64,000 nt of DNA, from positions 1 through 64,000 of the forward strand of contig CAZKZP010000003.1 of NCBI GenBank assembly GCA_964557295.1, written 5' to 3'. This document shows positions 8,717 to 17,659 of the stretch, piece after piece; position 1 is the stretch's first letter; each line of letters starts with the position of its first letter. This DNA comes from JBFMHP01 sp964557295 (GTDB taxonomy: Bacteria > Pseudomonadota > Gammaproteobacteria > RBG-16-57-12). A model generated the notes under the pieces. The model was not told the DNA's origin, did not search any database, and worked only from the letters and a program-made list of their open reading frames with translations. The position numbers and the translations under genes were made by a program.

Positions 8717-8950
8717 ATGAGTAGCATTGAGGAACGCGTCAAGAAAATCGTTGTAGAACAACTGGGCGTAAAAGAAGAAGAAGTCACGCTCACAGCGTCT
8801 TTCGTTGATGACCTTGGCGCTGATTCCCTGGATACAGTGGAACTGGTAATGGCTCTGGAAGAAGAATTTGAGACCGAGATCCCTGACGAAGATGCAGAGA
8901 AGATCACGACCGTTCAAGAAGCCGTCAATTACATCAAGGCACACTCATAA
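8717..8950 (+). CDS. acpP: Acyl carrier protein
   Basis: 77 residues from ATG 8717 (MSSIEERVKKIVVEQLGV). A strong GGAGG at 8701-8705 sets this start rather than an in-frame codon at 8699. The phosphopantetheine attachment Ser is S37 in GADSLDTVELVMALEEEF. The protein is acidic, as ACPs are. It carries acyl intermediates for all fab enzymes here and for PlsX. Confidence 0.97.
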   Translation: MSSIEERVKKIVVEQLGVKEEEVTLTASFVDDLGADSLDTVELVMALEEEFETEIPDEDAEKITTVQEAVNYIKAHS

Positions 8951-8971
8951 TCAGGCTTTGAACCGATCGGG

Positions 8972-9002
8972 GGCCGCCCACTAGGTTCTAGTGGTTGCGG
9001 CC
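8972..9002 (+). promoter_or_regulatory. Strong hairpin between acpP and fabF
   Basis: GGCCGC-CCACTAG (8972-8984), a 3-base loop, then CTAGTGG-TT-GCGGCC (8988-9002) forms 13 base pairs with a two-base bulge. No long U run follows, so mRNA processing or partial attenuation is more likely than full termination. It would let acpP mRNA exceed fabF mRNA. Confidence 0.5.
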
Positions 9003-9042
9003 TCTCGCTATTTTGATCTCGATAATTTTGTGAGGATGGATA

Positions 9043-10307
9043 GTGGCTAAGCGACGTGTAGTTGTGACCGGCCTTGGCATGGTTTCACCAGTCGGACTGA
9101 CAGTCAAAGAATGCTGGGACAATATTCTCAACGGCAAAAGCGGAATTGCCCCGCTCACCGAGTTTGACGTAAGCGAGTTTTCCACCCGCTTTGGCGGTTC
9201 GGTGAAGAACTTCGACGTGAGTAAATACCTGTCGCCCAAGGAAGCCCGCAAGATGGATGCGTTCATCCACTACGGGATTGCCGCGGCAAAAGAGGCGATC
9301 GAAGACTCCGGTCTGGTGGTCACCGAGCAAAACGCCGAGCGTATCGGTGTCTCCATCGGTGCCGGTATCGGNNNNNNNNNNGCTCGGGCATCGGCGGTCT
9401 ACCCGGCATCGAGAAAGGCCACGAGGCCTTCATGAAGGGCGGCCCGCGCAAGATCTCGCCGTTCTTCGTGCCCAGCAACATCATCAACATGATCTCCGGC
9501 AACCTGTCCATCATGTATGGCATGAAAGGGCCGAACATCGCCCTGGTCACCGCCTGCGCTACGGCCACTCACAGCATTGGTGACGCGGCACGCATCATTG
9601 AATACGGCGATGCCGATGTGATGATCGCCGGCGGCGCCGAGATGGCGACCTCACAGTGCGGCCTCGGCGGCTTCGCCGCGGCGCGCGCGCTCTCCAGCCG
9701 CAATGACGACCCGGAACGCGCCAGCCGCCCCTGGGACAAGGACCGCGACGGCTTCGTGCTGAGCGACGGCGCCGGTGTGGTGGTGCTGGAAGAATACGAG
9801 CATGCCAAGAAGCGCGGCGCGCGCATCTATGCCGAGGTGACCGGCTACGGCATGAGCGGCGATGCCTATCACATGACGCAACCCTCCGAGGGCGGCGAAG
9901 GGGCCAAGCGCTGCATGCTGAATGCGCTGCGCAACGGCCGCATCAATGCCACGCAGGTCGACTACATCAACGCGCACGGCACCTCGACTCCGGCCGGCGA
10001 CATCGCCGAGACCATGGCGGTGAAGGCGGCGTTTGGCGATCACGCCTACCAGCTGGCGATGAGCTCGACCAAATCCATGACCGGCCATCTGCTCGGCGCC
10101 GCCGGCGGCATCGAGGCAGTGTTCTCGGTCTTGGCGATCCGCGACCAGGTCGCGCCACCGACCATCAACCTCGACAATCCCGACGAGGGCTGCGATCTGA
10201 ACTACGTGCCGCACGAAGCGCGTCCCATGAAGATCGACGTGGCGATGTCGAATTCATTCGGCTTTGGCGGCACCAACGGCACGCTGATCTTCAGTAAGTT
10301 GAGTTAA
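9043..10307 (+). CDS. fabF: 3-oxoacyl-ACP synthase II (interrupted by an assembly gap)
   Basis: The start is GTG at 9043 (AKRRVVVTGLGMVSPVG) with a GAGGAT RBS. The frame is lost at the N-run 9372-9381 and resumes in another phase through to 10307. KAS II hallmarks are visible after the gap: TACATATHS (nucleophile Cys), INAHGTSTPAGD (His), KSMTGHLLGAAG (Lys, His) and NSFGFGGTNGTL. The apparent frameshift is an artefact of an arbitrary 10-base filler, not evidence of a pseudogene. Residues on both sides of the gap resemble the same GxGIG motif. FabF elongates acyl-ACP and is needed for cis-vaccenate synthesis and temperature response. Confidence 0.93.
9372..9381. other. 10-N scaffold gap inside fabF
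   Basis: Ten N bases. Upstream ends in codons for GAGIG and downstream begins in codons for SGIGG. Frame arithmetic fits either a 13-base imperfect overlap of contig ends or a small real gap. Confidence 0.95.
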
Positions 10308-10658
10308 AAGTATTCAAAGGCCTAGTGGTCTGCTTCGTAAATGGCGGAACAAATAAAACGGATGGATTTTACGCCGGGCAAGGCGCAACGACGAGACATA
10401 GCCGTAGCTATGGCGAGGAGTTGCAACGCCGCCCTGCGGCAAAAGACGCCGTTTTATGTTTCGTTATTTGCGAAGTAGACCACTAGCAGGCTGTTGAAAC
10501 TGATAGTTCCTTCTCCCTCAGGGATTTATGCCCTTCGGGTAGAAGGTCGGGATGAGGGGATATACCCAAGCTGTTATGCGTTACTTATCCCCTCACCCAA
10601 CCCTCTCCCGAGGGGAGAGGGCATTTAAGGCTATGCCCTTGGCTTCTTTTCAACGCTG
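10308..10658. repeat. Intergenic repeats between fabF and pabB: 165-bp imperfect palindrome plus a CCTTCTCC-type element
   Basis: Two elements fill this 351-bp spacer. At 10322-10486 CTAGTGGTCTGCTTCG is mirrored by CGAAGTAGACCACTAG. The interior is also self-complementary around CATAGC-CGTA-GCTATG (about 10399-10414), so the whole unit folds as one long cruciform, MITE-like and with no coding capacity. At 10507-10621 a second element begins CCTTCTCCCTCAGGG and ends CCCCTCACCC...GAGGGGAGAGGG. It is related to copies near 21870, 36740 and 41780. No gene is seen. Confidence 0.8.
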
Positions 10659-12032
10659 ATGATGAATCCAATGGATGTCAAACTGGACGATTGCCTCGTC
10701 CGCCCCCTCGGCGCAAAGATCGATCTCGCGGCGCTCGCCGCGCAGTATCCGGCGCGTTATCCCTATCTGCTGCAAAGCGTGGCCCATGGCACCGCGAACT
10801 CGCGCTATGACATCCTGTTCGCCTTCCCCGGAGAGATGCTCGCACTCGCTGATCCGCACAGCGGCGCGGATTTCCTGCAAGCGCTGGATCATCGGTATGC
10901 GGCACACGCCCTTGCCCGCAGCGATCGTGTTCATCCGCCGTTTCGCGGCGGCTGGTTTCTGTACCTCGGCTATGAGCTCGCCCAGCAAATCGAGCCGAGC
11001 TTGAGCCTGCCGCGCGCCACGGCTGCCTTGCCCACGGCCTTCGCCACGCGCATCCCGGCGGCGATGGTGTGGGATCACGCGCAGCAGGAGTTGTTGCTGG
11101 TGGCCGAGCTGGGGAGTGAGGCGCTGCTCGACTGCATGATGCAGGACGTGCGGCAGCTGCAACAAAATAAACCTCCCGAAGAATCACCGATTACCATCAC
11201 GGCCTGCGCGGAAGATCCCGCCGCGCAGTACACCGAGTCGGTGGCGCGTATCATCGATTACATCGTCGCCGGCGACGTGTTTCAGGTGAATCTCTCCCGG
11301 CAGTGGCGGGCACAGCTGACAGGTGCGGGCGATATCGCCACGGCGCTGTACCGGAATCTGTGCCGGCACAATCCCGCGCCATTCGCCGGGCTGGCGCGGT
11401 ATCGGGATTGCGCCATCATCAGTTCCTCGCCGGAGCGGCTGGTCAAGGTCACCAACACAACGGTCGAGACGCGGCCGATCGCCGGCACGCGCCCGCGCGG
11501 GCAGGACGCCGCGCATGATGCGGCCAAGCGCCAGGAGCTGATCCAACATCCCAAGGAACGGGCCGAGCACATCATGCTCATCGATCTGGAGCGCAATGAC
11601 CTGGGGCGGATTTGCCGCTATGGCAGCGTGCGGGTCGATGAATTGATGACGCTGGAGAGTTACGCGCACGTCCATCACATCGTCTCGAACGTTCGTGGCG
11701 AGCTGCGCGCGGAGGTGACGCCCGGCGCGGTGATCCGCTCGGTGTTCCCCGGCGGCACCATCACCGGCTGCCCCAAGGTGCGCTGCATGGAAATCATCGC
11801 CGAACTGGAGGGCGTGGCGCGCGGCCCGTACACCGGCTCGATGGGTTATCTCAATCGCGATGGCAGCATGGATCTGAACATCCTGATCCGCACCCTGTTG
11901 CTCGACAAGAATACTGTCTCCCTGCGCGCGGGCGCGGGCATCGTCGCCGATTCCAAGCCCGAATGGGAGTTGCAGGAGACCCGCGCCAAGGCGCGCGGCC
12001 TGTTGCTGGCGCTGGGTTGGGAGCTAGACTGA
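10659..12032 (+). CDS. pabB: Aminodeoxychorismate synthase component I
   Basis: 457 residues of the chorismate-binding family. Signature blocks are VFQVNLSRQW, ISSSPERLVK, TRPIAGTRPRG, HIMLIDLERNDLGR, VFPGGTITGCPKVRCMEII and GAGIVADSKPEWE. The PIAGT (rather than PIKGT) motif is typical of PabB and helps separate it from TrpE. It makes 4-amino-4-deoxychorismate for folate. No RBS is obvious: the first ATG at 10659 follows a repeat element, and ATG 10662 or 10671 are alternatives. Its place between fabF and pabC puts both p-aminobenzoate genes together, unlike E. coli. Confidence 0.93.
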   Translation: MMNPMDVKLDDCLVRPLGAKIDLAALAAQYPARYPYLLQSVAHGTANSRYDILFAFPGEMLALADPHSGADFLQALDHRYAAHALARSDRVHPPFRGGWFLYLGYELAQQIEPSLSLPRATAALPTAFATRIPAAMVWDHAQQELLLVAELGSEALLDCMMQDVRQLQQNKPPEESPITITACAEDPAAQYTESVARIIDYIVAGDVFQVNLSRQWRAQLTGAGDIATALYRNLCRHNPAPFAGLARYRDCAIISSSPERLVKVTNTTVETRPIAGTRPRGQDAAHDAAKRQELIQHPKERAEHIMLIDLERNDLGRICRYGSVRVDELMTLESYAHVHHIVSNVRGELRAEVTPGAVIRSVFPGGTITGCPKVRCMEIIAELEGVARGPYTGSMGYLNRDGSMDLNILIRTLLLDKNTVSLRAGAGIVADSKPEWELQETRAKARGLLLALGWELD

Positions 12033-12036
12033 GGCC

Positions 12037-12849
12037 ATGATGATCATCAACGGCATACATTCCACGCAGGTCTCCGCGCAGGACCGCGGGCTGCACTACG
12101 GCGACGGGCTGTTTGAGACCTTGCGCGTCACCGATGGACAGCCGGAGTTGTGGTCGCGCCACATGACGCGGCTGGCGCACGGCTGTCAGCGCCTGGCGAT
12201 CCCGATACCGGATCTCGATGTATTGCATCAAGAAGCGCTGGCGTTGACGCGCGACTGCGCCCACGGCGTGCTCAAGATCATCATCACGCGCGGTGTCGGC
12301 GGGCGCGGCTATCGCGTCCCCGATACGATCACGCCGACCCGCGTGGTGAGCCTCCATCCCTACCCATCGTATCCCGTCTCACATTGGGAAGAGGGGGTGC
12401 GCGTGCGCATCTGCGCGCTGCGCCTGGCGCGCCAGCCGGCGCTGGCCGGCCTCAAGCATCTCAATCGGCTGGAACAGGTGTTGGCCCGCAACGAGTGGCA
12501 GGATCAGAGTATTGCCGAAGGTCTGCTGCGCGATGCCGACGGCCATTTCATCGAAGCGACCATGAGCAATCTGTTCCTGGTCCAAGACGGCGTGCTCATC
12601 ACCCCTGATTTGTCAGGCTGTGGCGTCCATGGCATCATGCGAGAACTCATCCTCGAACAGGCCGAGGCGCAAGGGATCGCCACCGCGATCACCGCGGTTT
12701 CATCCCAGCATCTCCTGGCCGCTGACGAGGTGTTCCTGACCAACTCGGTCATCGGCATCTGGCCGGTGAGACACATCATGAACCTGACATCTTATGCAGT
12801 AGGCCCGATCACTCGCCGGTTGTCTGCGTGTATCGCGGGGCTTGAATGA
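12037..12849 (+). CDS. pabC: Aminodeoxychorismate lyase
   Basis: 270 residues, fold-type IV PLP enzyme. It has DRGLHYGDGLFETLRV near the start, the PLP lysine K140 in LKHLNRLEQVLAR, and EATMSNLFLV with DEVFLTNSVIGIWPV. It cleaves 4-amino-4-deoxychorismate to p-aminobenzoate and pyruvate. It starts 4 bp after pabB and overlaps mltG by 4 bp, so the three are likely co-translated. Confidence 0.94.
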   Translation: MMIINGIHSTQVSAQDRGLHYGDGLFETLRVTDGQPELWSRHMTRLAHGCQRLAIPIPDLDVLHQEALALTRDCAHGVLKIIITRGVGGRGYRVPDTITPTRVVSLHPYPSYPVSHWEEGVRVRICALRLARQPALAGLKHLNRLEQVLARNEWQDQSIAEGLLRDADGHFIEATMSNLFLVQDGVLITPDLSGCGVHGIMRELILEQAEAQGIATAITAVSSQHLLAADEVFLTNSVIGIWPVRHIMNLTSYAVGPITRRLSACIAGLE

Positions 12850-13862
12850 AGAATCATCTGATCCGGGTCTTGGGCCTGCTCATCATCGCGGCGAGCCTTT
12901 TCGTCGGGTTTTTATGGAAGGATTACGAGGTCTTCACCTTGCGGCATCTCGTGGTCAGTGAGCAAAACAAGGTGTTCGTGGTCAAGCCCGGCAGCAGTGT
13001 GCAACGGATCGCGAATGAGCTGTTCGAGCAAGGCATCATCATCCGTCCACGCTATCTGTCGTGGACGGCGCGTTGGCAGAGCAAGGCCCATCGCATCCAG
13101 AGCGGGGAATATCTGCTCAGCGACAAGATGACGGCCCTCGATCTGATCGATGACATGGTCGAAGGCAAGGTGATGCAGCACGCGCTCACCATTGTGGAGG
13201 GGTGGAGTTTCGCCCAGCTGCGCCAGGCCCTCGCGCAGCATCCGGCGATCAAGCACAGCATCGACGGGAAAAGCCCAAGCGAATTGATGGCCCTGTTGGG
13301 GTATCCCGAGCAACACCCGGAAGGACGCTTTTATCCCGATACCTATTACTTCCCGCGCGACATCTCGGATGTCGATTTCCTCAAGCGCGCCTACGCGGTG
13401 ATGGAGCAGCAATTGAGCACCTATTGGGAAGGCCGCGCCGCGGGACTGCCGTATAAAACGCCCTACGAGGCGCTGATCATGGCCTCGATCATCGAGAAGG
13501 AGACCGCGGTGCCAGCGGAGCGGCCCGCCATCGCCGGGGTGTTCGTGCGCCGCTTGCAGCAGCGGATGCGGCTACAGACCGATCCCACCGTGATCTACGG
13601 TCTGGGCGAGGGCTTTGACGGGAATCTGCGCCGCAATGATCTCAAGACCGACACGCCGTACAATACGTACACGCGATACGGGTTGCCGCCCACGCCCATC
13701 GCCCTGCCGGGCGGTGATGCGATCAAGGCGGCGCTACATCCCGATGCCAGCGATGCGGTGTATTTCGTCGCGCGTGGCGACGGCACGCATGTCTTTTCCG
13801 CCACCTTGGAGCAGCACAATCAAGCGGTGGTGAAGTATCAACTCAAAGGCGGCAAGCCGTGA
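12846..13862 (+). CDS. mltG: Endolytic murein transglycosylase MltG (YceG)
   Basis: 338 residues. An N-terminal membrane anchor (about 8-26) is followed by a LysM-like region (VVKPGSSVQRIANELFEQGI). The YceG catalytic domain contains EGRFYPDTYYFPRD, MASIIEKETAVPAERP (catalytic Glu) and LQTDPTVIYGLG. It cleaves nascent glycan strands in the periplasm to limit their length. It overlaps pabC and lies 9 bp before tmk. Confidence 0.95.
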   Translation: MKNHLIRVLGLLIIAASLFVGFLWKDYEVFTLRHLVVSEQNKVFVVKPGSSVQRIANELFEQGIIIRPRYLSWTARWQSKAHRIQSGEYLLSDKMTALDLIDDMVEGKVMQHALTIVEGWSFAQLRQALAQHPAIKHSIDGKSPSELMALLGYPEQHPEGRFYPDTYYFPRDISDVDFLKRAYAVMEQQLSTYWEGRAAGLPYKTPYEALIMASIIEKETAVPAERPAIAGVFVRRLQQRMRLQTDPTVIYGLGEGFDGNLRRNDLKTDTPYNTYTRYGLPPTPIALPGGDAIKAALHPDASDAVYFVARGDGTHVFSATLEQHNQAVVKYQLKGGKP

Positions 13863-13871
13863 AGGAAACGC

Positions 13872-14498
13872 ATGCAGGGTAAGTTCATTACCGTCGAAGG
13901 TGGTGAAGGGGCGGGCAAGAGCACCAATCTCGCGTTGATCCGTGAACTGCTGTGCGCCGCGCGCAAAGAGGTGGTGATGACCCGAGAACCCGGCGGCACA
14001 CCGCTCGGTGAGCAGATCCGCAGCCTGCTGTTGGATGCGCGCCAGACCGCGATGGCCGTCGACACCGAACTGTTGCTGATGTTCGCCGCGCGTGCCCAGC
14101 ACCTCGCCGAGGTGATCACGCCCGCGCTGGCGCAGGGCAAATACGTGGTGTGCGACCGTTTTACCGATGCCACCTACGCCTATCAGGGCGGCGGCCGGGG
14201 TGTGCCGCAGACGCGCATCGCCCAACTGGAAGAATGGGTGCAGGGCGAGCTGCGCCCTGATCTGACCATCCTGCTCGATCTGCCGGTCGCCCAAGGCCTG
14301 GAGCGGGCCGGCAATCGCAGCGCGCCGGATCGCTTTGAGCGGGAAAAGGCCGAATTTTTTGAAAAGGTACGCGCGTGTTATCTAACGCAGGCCGCACAAC
14401 ACCCGCAGCGCTACCGCATCATCGACGCCGGCCGCCCGCTCGATGAGGTGCAGATCCAGCTCAGGGCGACCATTCAAGCCTTTCTGGCGGAGTCATAG
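13872..14498 (+). CDS. tmk: Thymidylate kinase
   Basis: 208 residues. The P-loop is GGEGAGKST (residues about 9-17), with TREPGGTPLGEQIR, VVCDRFTDATYAYQGGGRG and the lid region NRSAPDRFEREKAEFF. It phosphorylates dTMP to dTDP. It lies 2 bp before holB, as in E. coli. Confidence 0.97.
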   Translation: MQGKFITVEGGEGAGKSTNLALIRELLCAARKEVVMTREPGGTPLGEQIRSLLLDARQTAMAVDTELLLMFAARAQHLAEVITPALAQGKYVVCDRFTDATYAYQGGGRGVPQTRIAQLEEWVQGELRPDLTILLDLPVAQGLERAGNRSAPDRFEREKAEFFEKVRACYLTQAAQHPQRYRIIDAGRPLDEVQIQLRATIQAFLAES

Positions 14499-14500
14499 GC

Positions 14501-15487
14501 ATGGCATATCTACCTTGGCAGGCGGATCTCTGGCGCTCGCTCACCGCGCGTGAAGCCGCGGGGCGGCTGCCACATGCGCTCTTGTTCTACGGCCCGCGCG
14601 GGATGGGCAAATGGCACCTGGCCAAGGCCTTCGCCAACTACCTGTTGTGTGAAGCACGCGCCGCGGGAGGCCAGCCCTGCGGGCAATGCCGGGGCTGCAT
14701 GCTGTTTGCCGCCGGCAACCACCCCGACTTCACCGTCTGCGCGCCGGAAGAAGAGGGCAAGAGCATCCCCATCGACACCATCCGGACATTGACCGCGCAA
14801 CTGGCCATGACCAGCCAATACAGCGGCTACAAGGTGGTGCTGCTGAACCCAGCGGACAAGATGAACATCCCCGCCGCCAACAGCCTGCTCAAGACCCTGG
14901 AAGAACCGACACCGCGCACCGTCCTGATCCTGATCACCTCGCAGATCGATACCTTGCTGCCCACCATCCGCAGCCGCTGCCAGAAGATCCTGTTCGCGCG
15001 TCCGCCGCGCGACCTCGCCCGTGCCTGGCTCGCGGCACAGTGCCCGCTCGCCCAGCCAGAGGCCGACCTGCTTCTGAGTCTCGCCGACGATGCTCCACTG
15101 CGGGCCCTCGAATACGCGCAAACTGAACTTTTGCAGCAGCGTGCCGATCTACTGAAGGTGCTCGATCAGCTGGCCCGGGGCAAGACCCACCCGGTCGCCG
15201 CGGTGGAAGTCAGCAAGGAGGTGCGTCCTGAGGCCTTGCTGGGCTGGCTCACGCGCTGGACCATGACGCTGATCCGCTCCAAGTTCGCGGGATTTCAAGA
15301 AGATGCGGAAAGCCCCGAGGTCATGAAACAGTTGCAGCAATACGCCAGTGCATTAGACTTGGAGCACTTGTACGGGTTTTACGATCGATTGCTCACCGCC
15401 GGCCGGCTGGTCAAAACGCAGGTCAATTCCCAGCTGCTGCTGGAGGATGTGCTGACGGCCTGGATGCGGATGCATCGGCAATCGTAA
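14501..15487 (+). CDS. holB: DNA polymerase III subunit delta'
   Basis: 328 residues. An AAA+ clamp-loader subunit with HALLFYGPRGMGKWHLAKAF; the P-loop is degenerate, as in delta' proteins, which do not hydrolyse ATP. The zinc-binding Cys set is in CEARAAGGQPCGQCRGC, and the SRC motif is in TIRSRCQKI. It loads the beta clamp with DnaX and HolA. Confidence 0.95.
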   Translation: MAYLPWQADLWRSLTAREAAGRLPHALLFYGPRGMGKWHLAKAFANYLLCEARAAGGQPCGQCRGCMLFAAGNHPDFTVCAPEEEGKSIPIDTIRTLTAQLAMTSQYSGYKVVLLNPADKMNIPAANSLLKTLEEPTPRTVLILITSQIDTLLPTIRSRCQKILFARPPRDLARAWLAAQCPLAQPEADLLLSLADDAPLRALEYAQTELLQQRADLLKVLDQLARGKTHPVAAVEVSKEVRPEALLGWLTRWTMTLIRSKFAGFQEDAESPEVMKQLQQYASALDLEHLYGFYDRLLTAGRLVKTQVNSQLLLEDVLTAWMRMHRQS

Positions 15488-15532
15488 CGTGCGTTGGCAG
15501 CCCATGAACGAATCAGGTAAAGGTCAAACACA

Positions 15533-15874
15533 GTGTTGAAACAAGGCGGAATTCTTACATTGACCATACGCGACAAGGCGTCGCTGTATTCGGCCTACAT
15601 GCCGTTCATCAAAAACGGCGGCATCTTTGTCCCCACCAATAAGACCTATCAGGTCGGTGAGGAAGTCTTCATGCTCTTGTCCCTGATGGACGAACACGAA
15701 AAGCTCCCCGTCGCCGGGCGCGTGGTCTGGATCACCCCCAAAGGTGCGCAAGGCAACCGGCTCGCCGGCATCGGCGTGCAGTTCAGCGATCAGGACGGTG
15801 GCGCCGTGCGCAACAAGATCGAAACCTACCTCGCGGGCGCGCTGAAATCCGACCGGCCGACGTATACCATGTAG
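15533..15874 (+). CDS. pilZ: PilZ domain protein
   Basis: 113 residues starting at GTG 15533, with AAAGG upstream and a TTG as second codon. It has SAYMPFIKNGGIFVPTN, EVFMLLSLMDE and VAGRVVWITPKGAQGNR, the pattern of the type IV pilus PilZ protein encoded beside holB in Pseudomonas. This subfamily lacks the RxxxR c-di-GMP motif and interacts with the pilus assembly apparatus. No pilus genes are in the window, so the role is inferred from family and position. Confidence 0.9.
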   Translation: MLKQGGILTLTIRDKASLYSAYMPFIKNGGIFVPTNKTYQVGEEVFMLLSLMDEHEKLPVAGRVVWITPKGAQGNRLAGIGVQFSDQDGGAVRNKIETYLAGALKSDRPTYTM

Positions 15875-15918
15875 CACCGCACCGGTATCGTTTACGGCAA
15901 GACGACCGGCCCATGATT

Positions 15919-16094
15919 TATTAACCTGGCGGATAAAGATGCCTGCTGCTGTAGGAGCAAGCTTTGCCTACATGGAGGTAGGCAAGGGGCGTGAGTCCGG
16001 AACGGAAGCTTCAGCTTGCGATCAGCCACCGCTGCGATGGTCGCCATCTAAAGATGGCTCCTACATCAGATGTAATTGATCGCCGGGTTAATAA
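15919..16094. repeat. MITE-like element E1 with TTAACCYGGC ends around a GTAGGAGC REP core
   Basis: It occupies most of the pilZ-tatD spacer (15875-16199). The left end ATTAACCTGGCGGAT and right end GATCGCCGGGTTAATAA are imperfect inverted repeats. They match the ends of elements at 21833-22067 and 41746-41925. The inside holds CTGTAGGAGCAAGCTT (about 15950) and, inverted, GATGGCTCCTACATCAG (about 16054), a REP/BIME-like pair. No ORF is seen. Confidence 0.7.
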
Positions 16095-16199
16095 CGCCGT
16101 CATCACGGCATGCGTCGGAATGATGGATAAGCAGCATGCAGAGATATCTTTTGATTGAATGCGCAGCGCCCCACATCCTCAGAACGTCGAACCTATTTC

Positions 16200-17000
16200 A
16201 TGAAGCAACCGATACTCATAGATTCACACTGCCATCTCGATCGCCTGAACCTCGATAAATACGAGCATGGGCTCGACGACGCGCTGGCCGCGGCGCGTGC
16301 GGTGGGCGTGGGGCATTTCCTCAATGTCTCGATCGACATGGAAAACTTCCAGGTGATCCGCGCCATGGCCGAGGCGCGTGAAGAGATTTCCATCTCCGTC
16401 GGCGTGCATCCTAACGAAACCGAAGGTGAAGAGCCCAGCGTCGACCAGCTGGTAGAATTGGCGCGGCACCCGAAGGTGGTGGCCATCGGCGAAACCGGAC
16501 TGGATTTTTTTCGCACCGAAGGCGATCAGGAATGGCAGCGTGAACGCTTCCGCCGGCACATCGCCGCCGCCAAACACACCCGCAAGCCGCTGATCATCCA
16601 CATGCGTGAGGCCACCGAGGCCACCTTGGCGATGATGAAGGAGGAGGGTGCCGATCAGGTCGGCGGCGTCATGCACTGTTTTGTCGAAAACTGGGAAATC
16701 GCCCAGCGCGCGCTGGATTTGAATTTTTATATTTCATTTTCCGGCATCGTCACCTTCAAAAGCGCCGAGGCCCTGCGTGATGCCGCCAAGCGCGTGCCGC
16801 TGGAGCGCATCCTGGTGGAAACCGATTCACCGTACTTGGCGCCGGCGCCGTTTCGCGGCAAGCCCAACGAGCCGGCGTATGTGCGCTATGTCGCGGAGTG
16901 TCTTGCCGAGCTGCGCGGAATATCATTGGATGAAATCGCACACGCGACGACGCGGAATTTCTTCGCCTTGTTCAGCACCGCCGAGTCACGATACCAGTAA
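16200..17000 (+). CDS. TatD/YcfH family metal-dependent deoxyribonuclease
   Basis: 266 residues from ATG 16200 (MKQPILIDSHCHLDRLNL). An upstream in-frame TTG at 16155 is possible but adds a non-family extension; neither start has a strong RBS. Metal-binding motifs are SHCHLD, GETGLDFF, IIHMREA, MHCF and VETDSPYLAP. The YcfH branch lies after holB/pilZ in many gammaproteobacteria. TatD proteins are 3'-5' DNA exonucleases; the physiological role of this branch is not settled. Confidence 0.92.
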   Translation: MKQPILIDSHCHLDRLNLDKYEHGLDDALAAARAVGVGHFLNVSIDMENFQVIRAMAEAREEISISVGVHPNETEGEEPSVDQLVELARHPKVVAIGETGLDFFRTEGDQEWQRERFRRHIAAAKHTRKPLIIHMREATEATLAMMKEEGADQVGGVMHCFVENWEIAQRALDLNFYISFSGIVTFKSAEALRDAAKRVPLERILVETDSPYLAPAPFRGKPNEPAYVRYVAECLAELRGISLDEIAHATTRNFFALFSTAESRYQ

Positions 17001-17046
17001 TCTGGGTTGAACGAAGAGAAACCCAGCTCTTTACCCGGAGGCCTCG

Positions 17047-17484
17047 ATGACCAGCATCACTCGCCTGATCAGTGTTGCCCTGCTGCTAACGTGTGCGACC
17101 GCGACAGTCGCTGATGTCAGAGTCCCGGTCAAATTCGATGATCCCGAAGCCGAGGCGCTGCACTACGATCTCCCCCAGCCGAATTTGACGATACTCAAAT
17201 TCAAGCGCACGGATGAGTTACTGCCAAAGGCGAAGAACATTCGCTTGATCGAGGCGGTGTTTCTCAGCAACAAACGCGGCGAACGCTGGGCCATCGTTAC
17301 CCTGGAGAACACCTCCACCGGACAGCGCCTGCTCACCAAAGACAGCATTGTCGCCACCTTCGCCGATGGCAGTCAAAGTTACGCTTGGGAACTTGAAGAG
17401 AGACTGCAAGGCAGCGAGGTCATCACCAAGTCGGTCTATTTCGGTAGGCACAAATTCCCGATCATCAAGGTGGTGGTGGAGTAG
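17047..17484 (+). CDS. Exported protein of unknown function
   Basis: 145 residues with a signal peptide (SVALLLTCATATVADV, cleavage likely near ATVA-D). The mature part is predicted beta-rich, with no cysteines beyond the signal and no motif I recognise. It contains KRGERWAIVTLENTSTGQR and a terminal KFPIIKVVVE. The start ATG 17047 has GGAGG in tacccggaggcctcg. It stands alone between tatD and a decayed aminotransferase fragment. Confidence 0.75.
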   Translation: MTSITRLISVALLLTCATATVADVRVPVKFDDPEAEALHYDLPQPNLTILKFKRTDELLPKAKNIRLIEAVFLSNKRGERWAIVTLENTSTGQRLLTKDSIVATFADGSQSYAWELEERLQGSEVITKSVYFGRHKFPIIKVVVE

Positions 17485-17572
17485 CCGCGCCTTGCACCGC
17501 CTATTCCAAGGCCGCGTAAGGTGTAGAAGTGCGGTGAGCACCGGATGCCGCCACCGGACTGGTATAACTGTT
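17485..17572 (-). pseudogene. Decayed C-terminal fragment of a class V aminotransferase
   Basis: On the minus strand the bases read SGGGIRCSPHFYT. After a +1 shift they read PYAALE-stop-AVQGA. This resembles the end of class V aminotransferases (compare RGGGVRLSPHFYSS...LEQAV in the intact gene ending at 24319). Nucleotides GTAGAAGTGCGGTGA at 17523 and 24371 are also shared. Only about 25 codons are recognisable; the region upstream on that strand shows no similarity by eye. Confidence 0.45.
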
Positions 17573-17659
17573 TTTTCGATGTCAGCGGGAGATAACGCGT
17601 TAGTACTTCGTGCCGAGTCGGCCGGTGTACAAATCTCTCGCATCCCTCGCAACACACCG

